17,973 bases of DNA, taken from Candidatus Curtissbacteria bacterium. Lineage in GTDB: Bacteria; Patescibacteriota; Microgenomatia; Curtissbacterales; GWA2-41-24. Within the stretch, counting starts at the first letter, position 1. Each line of letters starts with the position of its first letter. Where the stretch lies: assembly GCA_030688205.1 (NCBI GenBank), contig JAUYIQ010000016.1, positions 1 through 17,973 on the forward strand, written 5' to 3'. Positions 13,017 through 17,973 of the stretch are shown piece by piece. Below the pieces are notes generated by a model that was not told where the DNA came from, did not search any database, and worked only from the letters and a program-made list of their open reading frames with translations. The position numbers and the translations under genes were made by a program.

Positions 13017-13719
13017 TAGTTACCTCGTTTCGCCCCGGTTGAATTTGTGCGGCTTGTTGTTTTAAGTCTGCTTCGCTTCTGGCAATCAAAGGATAAGGAT
13101 ATCCAAAATCGCCCGCTTCCTGAATTTTGACAACCTTGCCTGCTTTTCGTCCGGAAGCCTTTGCCAACTGTTCGGCTTTTTTTCTTGCTGATTCAACAGC
13201 ATCGTCACGGGCTTTTGCCTTTGCTTCTTCTAATTTCTGATCGTCGACAGTAAGATTTGGACCGTAGAGATTGGTTGCTCCGTTTTGGGTAAGTGCAGCT
13301 AAGACCTCGTCAGATATATCGAAATTTCTGATTGTAACTTCAATGGTTGTTGAAATTTGGTTTGTGTTGGGTTTCGGATCAGGATAAATTAATGTCTGTG
13401 CTTCGTATCCCGGGCCGGCTGAAATGTTTTCGGTTTTAATGTCTTTTTCTTCTATGCCAAGGGCTTTTAATTTATCGACAAGTATAGAAACTTTCTGTTG
13501 GTTTTGGCTTCTGGCAGTATCAAGGTTTGGGTTTTGAGTTTCAATAGTTGCCGTAAGTTTTGCAACATTGGGGGTGACTTGGGTTTTTCCCTGAGCCGAT
13601 ACGGAAATAGTTTCTTGTGGTTTGGTTTGCCAGGGTTTGATAAAAAATGCCCCAAAGGCAATTACCAGAATTACCAATGGCCAAACGAGGTTGGGGTTTA
13701 AGTTAAATTTTTGTGCCAC
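12985..13719 (-). CDS. SIMPL-domain (DUF541) protein, membrane-anchored
   Basis: This 244-residue protein has a GTG start at 13719. A single N-terminal anchor is at about residues 13-30 (VWPLVILVIAFGAFFIKPW). The SIMPL domain fills the rest: ISVSAQGKTQVTPNVAKLTA opens it, KVSILVDKLKALGIEEKDIKT and an ISAGPGYE turn follow, and VDDQKLEEAKAKARDDAVES plus AEQLAKASGRKAGKV form the typical second half. SIMPL proteins are periplasmic or surface proteins, some forming oligomers; no enzymatic role is established. The gene is convergent with the YfhO-like gene (32-bp overlap) and divergent from the SET gene with 37 bp between starts. A TAAAAT box on its strand ends 7 nt before the GTG. Confidence 0.93.
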   Translation of the reverse strand: MAQKFNLNPNLVWPLVILVIAFGAFFIKPWQTKPQETISVSAQGKTQVTPNVAKLTATIETQNPNLDTARSQNQQKVSILVDKLKALGIEEKDIKTENISAGPGYEAQTLIYPDPKPNTNQISTTIEVTIRNFDISDEVLAALTQNGATNLYGPNLTVDDQKLEEAKAKARDDAVESARKKAEQLAKASGRKAGKVVKIQEAGDFGYPYPLIARSEADLKQQAAQIQPGRNEVTITLQVDFSLK

Positions 13720-13726
13720 GTTTGTA

Positions 13727-13749
13727 ATTTTAGCAGATTATGCTAAATT
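13727..13749. promoter_or_regulatory. Divergent promoter region with 7-bp inverted repeat
   Basis: The 37-bp gap between the SIMPL and SET starts holds TTTAGCA-GATTA-TGCTAAA (13729-13747). On the minus strand TAAAAT (13732-13727) ends 7 nt before the SIMPL GTG; on the plus strand TAAATT (13744-13749) ends 7 nt before the SET ATG. The repeat may be an operator or simply reflect the two mirrored -10 boxes. Confidence 0.5.
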
Positions 13750-13756
13750 AGCCACT

Positions 13757-14341
13757 ATGTTTTTACTCGCTGATGATTTTTGGCAAATAAAGGCCACAAG
13801 GGAAAAAGGACTTGGTGTTTTTGCCAAAAAAGAGATATGTGCAGGGATCATAATCGGTGACTATCTCGGAAAGGTTATAAAAACCGCAGATTACGATCTT
13901 GACCGCGACAAAAAAGGACTTTTTCTCATGTACTTTACAGACCAAGCCTCTATTTACCCAAATTTAAAAAAGCCAGGTATTCATCTTTTGAACCATTCTT
14001 GCACACCAAACTGCTGGATTTATATTTACTGTGGCCATTCTCTGTTTTTTGCGCTGAGAAAAATTAATCCTGGAGAAGAACTGACAATTTCCTACCTGCT
14101 TAGCCCAAAAGACGAGACTTGCAATCCCTGCACACATATCTGCAAGTGTAGTAGCAAGCATTGCACAGGCACTATGCACTTATCACGCGATAAATACGAA
14201 AAATGGCAAAAATTTCAAAATAATCAGAAGAAAAAAAGCAAAAAGATAAAAGTCGTCTTTGGTAAAAATCTGCAAAAACTCACTTCTTATCCAAAAACAA
14301 TCCCCGACAACCCAATCTATTCCCTAATTGCGAACATATAA
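13757..14341 (+). CDS. SET-domain protein lysine methyltransferase with post-SET motif
   Basis: This 194-residue protein starts at ATG 13757 (MFLLADDFWQIK). A longer upstream reading overlaps the divergent SIMPL gene and is rejected. The SET core is complete: KGLGVFAKKEICAG near residue 16, the SAM/lysine-channel motif LLNHSCTPNCW at about 76-86, and the closing KINPGEELTISYLL. A post-SET CxCx4C (CKCSSKHC) follows, which with the Cys of NHSC could bind zinc as in eukaryotic histone methyltransferases. The 45-residue C-terminus is lysine-rich (NNQKKKSKKIKVV) and could bind nucleic acid. SET proteins methylate protein lysines; bacterial targets are mostly unknown. It stands alone, convergent with the protease gene. 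Confidence 0.9.
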   Translation: MFLLADDFWQIKATREKGLGVFAKKEICAGIIIGDYLGKVIKTADYDLDRDKKGLFLMYFTDQASIYPNLKKPGIHLLNHSCTPNCWIYIYCGHSLFFALRKINPGEELTISYLLSPKDETCNPCTHICKCSSKHCTGTMHLSRDKYEKWQKFQNNQKKKSKKIKVVFGKNLQKLTSYPKTIPDNPIYSLIANI

Positions 14342-14360
14342 GGACGATTTTCGAACTAAT

Positions 14361-14810
14361 CTACTTTAATTTTTCTAAATGAATATTATTTGGGTAATTA
14401 AAAGCTACCGCAACATTTCTAAATAAACCAACAGTTCCAAATATTGCAGTCTGCTGAGGGTGAGTTTGTGGAAATGCCCGTTCGGTAAAGCCAACTAAAT
14501 CTTTATAAATTATTGGCTTTTTTCCATGGTCGTCGTCAATTATAAATTCGGCTTCTAGATATAAGACTGGAACAACTCCACCGCCAAAACCCATGACAGT
14601 ATCCTTAATTGCTTTCTTAAAATTAAAACCTAGTTCTTCTCCAATTTCTCTACTAACCATGGTGACTTCAGCGCCAGAATCGACGAGCCCAAGAGGGTAT
14701 ATAGTTTCATTACTAACGGGTTTACGGATTCCAATATTTATCCAAGGAAGATAACGCTGTCTTGTTTTGTGGTTTGGCCAATCTGTTACTAGAGTGTAGT
14801 CAAAATCCAT
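14361..14810 (-). CDS. Retropepsin-like aspartic protease
   Basis: This 149-residue single-domain protein carries the active-site motif GLVDSGAEVTMVS at about residues 41-53, the DSGA form of the D-[ST]-G triad, followed by a REIGEELGF helix. Near the C-terminus AIFGTVGLFRNVAVAFNYP matches the ILGxxGF..F.V.fd segment of retropepsin-like bacterial proteases. As a half-size enzyme it should dimerise. Substrates are unknown, and no signal peptide is visible, so it is probably cytoplasmic. Its ATG overlaps the stop of the upstream DUF5678-like gene by one base (TAATG), which means translational coupling. The pairing suggests a two-component unit; a toxin-antitoxin-like role is possible but unproven. 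Confidence 0.85.
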   Translation of the reverse strand: MDFDYTLVTDWPNHKTRQRYLPWINIGIRKPVSNETIYPLGLVDSGAEVTMVSREIGEELGFNFKKAIKDTVMGFGGGVVPVLYLEAEFIIDDDHGKKPIIYKDLVGFTERAFPQTHPQQTAIFGTVGLFRNVAVAFNYPNNIHLEKLK

Positions 14811-15001
14811 TAACCAACGTAAGTTGTCTTCAAGTTGGGCACTTTAAAAACACTAGGATTTTTTATACCTTTTTCCCTGGCTTTTGAAAGTACTTCACGT
14901 AAAGTTTTTCCTGATGCAATTTTCTTTTTATTATCTCTAGTTAATGCAAGCCAACCTGAAGTATTTTCTGCAAGTATTTTTCTAAGATCAACTTTAGACA
15001 T
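14810..15001 (-). CDS. DUF5678-like small protein paired with the protease
   Basis: This 63-residue protein reads MSKVDLRKILAENTSGWLAL, then a TRDNKKKIASGKTLREVLSK helix segment, then AREKGIKNPSVFKVP. The pattern W-ALT-basic-ASGKTLREVLSKAREKG-P-VFKVP matches the DUF5678 family as I know it, a small beta-alpha-beta domain often encoded directly before a retropepsin-like protease. It has the strongest translation signal in the window: AGAGGAG about 5 nt before the ATG. TATAAT lies at 15032-15027. It could be a partner, adaptor or substrate of the protease. Confidence 0.8.
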   Translation of the reverse strand: MSKVDLRKILAENTSGWLALTRDNKKKIASGKTLREVLSKAREKGIKNPSVFKVPNLKTTYVG

Positions 15002-15056
15002 ATAACTCCTCTTTCTAGATTAGATCATTATACAGGAGTAGGTCAAACGATTTGAC
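15002..15056 (-). promoter_or_regulatory. Promoter, Shine-Dalgarno site and palindrome of the DUF5678-protease operon
   Basis: On the minus strand AGAGGAG lies about 5 nt before the ATG at 15001, and TATAAT is at 15032-15027. A perfect palindrome GTCAAA-CGA-TTTGAC (15042-15056) sits where the -35 box should be and looks like an operator. No good -35 hexamer is seen otherwise, so activation or repression at the palindrome is possible. Confidence 0.55.
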
Positions 15057-15146
15057 GATAATCTCGAAGCTAGTAACTGTATCAAAATGTATCAGCTTCA
15101 CCTCGTGGTTTACACTGAGTTTGTGAAGTGACAACATTAGAACCGA
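15057..15146. other. Intergenic spacer with a 6-bp hairpin
   Basis: CTTCAC (15096-15101) and GTGAAG (15123-15128) could pair around a 21-nt loop that contains a smaller GTG/CAC pair. There is no T run on the minus strand, so termination of the hydrolase transcript here is doubtful. No gene is seen. Confidence 0.3.
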
Positions 15147-15923
15147 TTATTTAAAGAATTCTACAATTATTTCTACTACATTACTCTCGTAAGGTTCTTC
15201 ATGAAATCCATGTTTAGAACCTTTTACCGAAATAAACTCTTTTTGCTTGTTAGTTAATCTGTCAAAAGAGCTTTTTACATGTTGATAATCTACCTTTTCA
15301 TCTAGGTCTCCATGAACCACTAATAAGGGTCCTTTGTATTCTTGCAATGCCTTGTGAGGATAATATATTTTCATCTCGTCCATTAAAGGTTTACCCATCT
15401 TAAATCTCTTACTGGCTACTTCAATAAAACCGAATCTCTTTAATCTGTCACTAAAATTGATAAAAGTCTTCATTGCCCACACAGTAGTAGGGTGCAAAAA
15501 TGCCTTTTCATAATCAAGTACTGGGTTAGCCAAAAATAATTTGTTAATTGATTCAGGATGTTTTCCTACATAAAGAGCAGCAATACTTCCACCAAAACTT
15601 GCTGCCGCCAGACCTATCCAGTTAATACCCTGCTCCTGAATAAACTTTACTATTGTTTCTAAATCTCTAACCTCACCAGAGATTGTGAAATCTTTAATTG
15701 TGTTCCCTGAACTTTTACCGTGTGCCCTAAAATCAAATCTTAATGTTGAAAATCCCAACTCGTTCAACCTTGATTCAGCTCTAACGAAAATTCCTTCATC
15801 ATCTTTATTAACAGTCATTCCATGAGCAAAGATGACGCCTTTTGTAGAAGCTTTGTTTTTTATAAAAACGGTATCAAGCTTGAAATTGTCAGGTGTATTT
15901 ATCTTTATTTTCATTACTGACAT
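15147..15923 (-). CDS. Alpha/beta hydrolase
   Basis: This 258-residue protein has an ATG at 15923 (a second ATG lies three codons later). The fold markers are present in order: VIFAHGMTVNKDDEG gives the oxyanion-hole HG at about residues 33-34; LRFDFRAHGKS is the strand-4 motif; the nucleophile elbow is AASFGG at about residues 107-112 (Ala-x-Ser-x-Gly rather than Gly-x-Ser-x-Gly); the acid is in VVHGDLDEKV at about 211; and the His in VKGSKHGFH at about 238. All three catalytic residues are present. There is no signal peptide, so it is a cytoplasmic esterase- or peptidase-like enzyme with unknown substrate. TATACT ends 6 nt before the start. The gene is monocistronic. Confidence 0.92.
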   Translation of the reverse strand: MSVMKIKINTPDNFKLDTVFIKNKASTKGVIFAHGMTVNKDDEGIFVRAESRLNELGFSTLRFDFRAHGKSSGNTIKDFTISGEVRDLETIVKFIQEQGINWIGLAAASFGGSIAALYVGKHPESINKLFLANPVLDYEKAFLHPTTVWAMKTFINFSDRLKRFGFIEVASKRFKMGKPLMDEMKIYYPHKALQEYKGPLLVVHGDLDEKVDYQHVKSSFDRLTNKQKEFISVKGSKHGFHEEPYESNVVEIIVEFFK

Positions 15924-15929
15924 GCGAAA

Positions 15930-15935
15930 AGTATA
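15930..15935 (-). promoter_or_regulatory. -10 box of the alpha/beta hydrolase gene
   Basis: TATACT on the minus strand ends 6 nt before the ATG at 15923, predicting a leaderless transcript. Confidence 0.45.
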
Positions 15936-16081
15936 TCAGAAGCAAAAATTTGAGGCTAAAATAGCTGGCTCGTTTACATTGATCCGGCTTTGCCGGAGAA
16001 GTGCCCGATGGGTTATAGCAGTGAGCTAGTCGAACTGACGATTTTCGAGCTGAATTTTGTGGTGCTTCAATGTGATCGAGC

Positions 16082-16111
16082 TTGACATTGTGTTCAAGTT
16101 GATAATTTAAT
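16082..16111 (+). promoter_or_regulatory. Promoter of panD
   Basis: A perfect TTGACA (16082-16087) and TTTAAT (16106-16111) are separated by 18 nt; the -10 ends 12 nt before the panD ATG. This is the best -35 box in the window. CTTGACA and TGTTCAAG around it form an imperfect inverted repeat. The rest of the 200-bp gap (15924-16123) holds only a 6-bp hairpin TCCGGC-TTT-GCCGGA (15983-15997) and no gene. Confidence 0.6.
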
Positions 16112-16123
16112 ATTAAAGTCATC

Positions 16124-16465
16124 ATGCGTTTTGTTTTGCGTTCAAAAATTCACAAAGCTACAGTTACCGAAGCCGATCTTGATTATATCGGCAGTATTAC
16201 TATTGACGAGAATTTAATTGACAAAGTTGGTTTTTGGCCCGGCGAAAAAGTTCTGGTTGTGAGCAATACCACAGGAGCGCGACTGGAAACTTATGTCATA
16301 GTCGGGGAGCGAGACTCGGGAATTATTTGTATGAATGGCGCAGCTGCCCACCTTATTAAAAAGGGTGAAGAAGTTATTATCATGGGCTTCGAACTAAGTG
16401 ACAAGCCAATCAAACCAGTATCTATATTGGTGGATAAAAGTAATAAATTCTTGAGATTTTTATAA
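16124..16465 (+). CDS. panD: Aspartate 1-decarboxylase (pyruvoyl enzyme)
   Basis: PanD converts L-aspartate to beta-alanine, the precursor of pantothenate and coenzyme A. The 113 residues fit the family (E. coli about 126). KIHKATVTEADLDYIGSITI carries the self-cleavage site between G23 and S24; the new N-terminal serine becomes the pyruvoyl group. Y21 and the later NGAAAHLIKKGEEVIIMGF strand (the NGAAAH motif) are conserved, and RLETYVIVGERDSGII matches the enzyme core. It is expected to be a cytoplasmic tetramer. No panB, panC or coenzyme A gene is nearby, and the gene stands alone behind its own promoter. CPR genomes generally lack a full pantothenate route, so beta-alanine may serve another use or a salvage path. 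Confidence 0.95.
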   Translation: MRFVLRSKIHKATVTEADLDYIGSITIDENLIDKVGFWPGEKVLVVSNTTGARLETYVIVGERDSGIICMNGAAAHLIKKGEEVIIMGFELSDKPIKPVSILVDKSNKFLRFL

Positions 16466-16480
16466 TCAACAATGTCACAA

Positions 16481-16504
16481 ATTCCCATGGGAATCATGGT
16501 TTTT
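16481..16504 (+). terminator. Possible weak terminator after panD
   Basis: The 14-bp palindrome ATTCCCATGGGAAT (16481-16494) is followed after 5 nt by five T (16500-16504), 15 nt after the panD stop. The stem is short, so this is tentative. Confidence 0.3.
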
Positions 16505-16520
16505 GGCGTAGGGTTTGTTC

Positions 16521-16700
16521 TTATGGCTTTATTTTACGAAGCAGATGGTATCCGATAAGTGCAAAAATTGGTAGGCTTACAATAACGGTTGAATATTCTC
16601 CTATTAATGATGGTTCGTTTCCCGTTGTAATATCATCAAGTGCTGTCCAACCCAACAAAAGAAGGGTGATGAAGGTACTTACCAAAAATATTCTCTGCAT
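16521..16700 (-). CDS. Small two-helix membrane protein (59 aa)
   Basis: The minus-strand frame runs from ATG 16700 to TAA at 16523-16521. It reads MQRIFLVSTFITLLLLGWTA, then LDDITTGNEPSLIGEYSTVI, then VSLPIFALIGYHLLRKIKP. There are two transmembrane helices joined by an acidic loop DDITTGNEPS, with a positively charged end. The W-x-A-L-x-D-I-T-x-G-x-E-P loop followed by a second helix resembles small membrane proteins I have seen in other bacteria, but I cannot name a family. TAATAT on the minus strand ends 5 nt before the ATG, with TATAAT farther upstream. It is just under a 60-residue cut-off and easily missed. Confidence 0.7.
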   Translation of the reverse strand: MQRIFLVSTFITLLLLGWTALDDITTGNEPSLIGEYSTVIVSLPIFALIGYHLLRKIKP

Positions 16701-16705
16701 TCTTT

Positions 16706-16711
16706 ATATTA
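16706..16711 (-). promoter_or_regulatory. -10 box of the 59-aa membrane protein gene
   Basis: TAATAT on the minus strand ends 5 nt before the ATG at 16700. A perfect TATAAT also lies about 16 nt upstream of the ATG; either could be used. Confidence 0.4.
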
Positions 16712-16749
16712 GGATTATTATATCGCTAGTCAATTCAGGTTATCTCGAA

Positions 16750-17868
16750 CTAACTTGCCAGTACAGGCTTTTGGGAAAGCAAAAGAGCTTGATCAAGAGT
16801 AGTTTTTGCCATATCCCTTAAATCTTCCGAAAGCTGCGGCATCGGCGAAAAAATTTCACTACCGTCTGCCCTCAAAAATTCCAGTGCTGTTTGGACAGAA
16901 CCGCTGTCAATTTGCTTCCCGACCTCCTGGGGTATCAAAAAAACTCTTCGTTTTTGACGATTGTTCAAACGTACAAAAGTAAGCTGATTCCACTTGAACC
17001 TTTCCCCGATTTGCGAAAGCAGCCAGTTATAAACAAGCATAGTCTTCCCATACGGTGTTGAAAAATCGGTTAAGTCTCTTTTATCTGAATCTTTAAAGTC
17101 ACCGACGATTCTTTTGGTAACGATATGTCTTTTTTTCACCGTTTTTCTTCTTTCCCTGAGTCTTTTAATATAATCAGGTTCAACCTGAATATGGAAAGTT
17201 TGACCGTTCGACTCATAAGCCAAAAGACAATCGGGCCTTGCAATATATGTGTAATCCTTATCGTCATCAACCAGATCATCAAAGCGGTTGTGGATTATTC
17301 TTCCGGTGATTTGGGCGATATCTTCTTCTGATGCAGTTCGCCCACCGAATATGAGTGAGTTTCTTTCGATATCCATCACTCCCTGAAGATTAAAAAAATC
17401 GATTTTGAATCGTTTGGCTATCTCTTGCCAAACTGGAACTAGCTTTCGCTTGATATTGCGCCGCTCGAGGGCCAGATTTGCCGGATTAAGAGGATTTTGC
17501 TCGCAGAAACGTGGTCTGTGTTTCTCCAAAATTTCTAAAATTTCCCCGAAACGGTAGCCTGTCGGATAAAACCGGGCAAAAACTGATTGCAAATCCCAGT
17601 CCGGAAATAGTTCCGGAGGGAAACAATAATTATCGCGATACCTGTAGATAAAGTTTGCCGGTGTTAAAAACCAGTCAATCGCACTACCGACTGCAGCCGC
17701 TGCACTAATCTGGCCATTTGGTTCCACTTTTGCAATTCGGCGATAGATAATAGTTTCGATATCGGATAGGGTAATTAGACGCTGTATTTTAGGTTCTCTC
17801 TCCCGGTCTCCCGGAAGTTGAGCCTGATCTCCAATATCCAAACCTAATTGGAGTACCTCTTGTCCCAT
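16750..17868 (-). CDS. Unidentified protein with possible degenerate PD-(D/E)XK core
   Basis: I do not recognise this 372-residue protein. It is soluble, with no signal or membrane segment. Residues 31-70 are helical (LITLSDIETIIYRRI, then a small AAAAVGSAIDWFL). Residues 188-235 read TGRIIHNRFDDLV, then YIARPDCLLAYES, then FHIQVEPDYIK. This order (Gly-x3-His, Pro-Asp with hydrophobic strand, strand with Glu) resembles the H-D-[DE]xK layout of RecB/Cas4-like nucleases, with H193, D213 and E230. The lysine expected two residues after the Glu is Asp instead, so it would be inactive or altered. A following basic stretch RLRERRKTVKKRHIVTKR could bind nucleic acid. The start is supported by a good promoter directly upstream. 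The nuclease reading is inference only. Confidence 0.8.
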   Translation of the reverse strand: MGQEVLQLGLDIGDQAQLPGDREREPKIQRLITLSDIETIIYRRIAKVEPNGQISAAAAVGSAIDWFLTPANFIYRYRDNYCFPPELFPDWDLQSVFARFYPTGYRFGEILEILEKHRPRFCEQNPLNPANLALERRNIKRKLVPVWQEIAKRFKIDFFNLQGVMDIERNSLIFGGRTASEEDIAQITGRIIHNRFDDLVDDDKDYTYIARPDCLLAYESNGQTFHIQVEPDYIKRLRERRKTVKKRHIVTKRIVGDFKDSDKRDLTDFSTPYGKTMLVYNWLLSQIGERFKWNQLTFVRLNNRQKRRVFLIPQEVGKQIDSGSVQTALEFLRADGSEIFSPMPQLSEDLRDMAKTTLDQALLLSQKPVLAS

Positions 17869-17877
17869 AGTAAAGGG

Positions 17878-17906
17878 ATTATACTCACCTGGGGATTAAA
17901 CTTCAA
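17878..17906 (-). promoter_or_regulatory. Promoter of the 372-aa gene
   Basis: On the minus strand TTGAAG (17906-17901), a 17-nt spacer and a perfect TATAAT (17883-17878) end 9 nt before the ATG at 17868. This is a textbook sigma-70 layout with a very short leader and no room for a Shine-Dalgarno site. Confidence 0.7.
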
Positions 17907-17973
17907 CATGCCCTCACTATTTTTGCGACGGGGTTTGGTCTATGCTCCCCCTAGTGTTAGCGCACTTAGGACA

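Noticed and set aside
13622..13756. Longer SET-protein N-terminus
   Set aside because: The extra 45 residues overlap the divergent SIMPL gene and show no domain; ATG 13757 has a -10 box in place.
15983..15997. Hairpin TCCGGC-TTT-GCCGGA as a terminator
   Set aside because: No T run follows on either strand and it lies upstream of both neighbouring genes.
16472..16558. Plus-strand 28-residue hydrophobic frame after panD
   Set aside because: It overlaps the better supported minus-strand 59-residue membrane protein, and its length is within chance.
17940..17973. Minus-strand open frame at the right edge ending TAG (VLSALTLGGA)
   Set aside because: Ten codons are too few to tell a gene tail from chance.

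Overview
The window reads like a fragment of a Candidate Phyla Radiation (Patescibacteria) genome, probably of the Microgenomates/Katanobacteria (WWE3) type. I infer this from the AT-leaning composition, the very short intergenic gaps, the small lineage-typical membrane proteins (1725-2300, 8405-8647), the dnaG-rpoD pair fused by an ATGA overlap, tRNA genes that mostly lack an encoded CCA, and a mixture of leaderless-looking starts with few Shine-Dalgarno sites. TGA is used as an ordinary stop (dnaG, carbamoyltransferase), so this is not a UGA-recoded CPR lineage. The taxonomic call is inference.

Left third (1-5000), RNA-rich: the tail of a partial gene, a tmRNA (ssrA) with its terminator, a ComF-type phosphoribosyltransferase, then five tRNA genes: Ser(GCU), Ser(UGA), Arg(GCG), Ser(CGA) and Ser(GGA). 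All four serine isoacceptors lie within 3.5 kb. Between them sit two membrane proteins (one a half-size MFS protein), a NUDIX hydrolase directly behind tRNA-Ser(CGA), and a free-standing HTH/LAGLIDADG homing endonuclease whose frame runs through tRNA-Ser(GGA). Three of the serine tRNAs (GCU, UGA, GGA) are followed by related hairpin-rich repeats. Each begins with a T-arm-like GGTTCG and ends with a copy of a serine tRNA 3' end. These repeats are the most unusual feature of the window.

Centre (5000-8400), core information processing: DNA primase dnaG and the housekeeping sigma factor rpoD/sigA, plus a small three-helix membrane protein. Next (8400-13016) is a carbamoyltransferase cassette: a small membrane protein, a NodU/CmcH-type carbamoyltransferase, a very short DUF5989-like membrane protein that overlaps it by 4 nt, and a large YfhO-like multi-spanning membrane protein. 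The tight spacing suggests one operon acting on a lipid-linked or surface glycan, but the substrate is unknown.

Right third (12985-17973), accessory: a SIMPL-domain protein (convergent overlap with the YfhO gene) divergent from a SET-domain protein with a eukaryote-like post-SET zinc motif; a two-gene operon of a DUF5678-like small protein and a retropepsin-like protease, with a strong promoter and Shine-Dalgarno site; an alpha/beta hydrolase; a solitary panD; a 59-residue membrane protein; and a 372-residue protein with a possible degenerate PD-(D/E)XK core. Several genes in this part have a -10-like hexamer 5-7 nt before the start codon, which predicts leaderless mRNAs.
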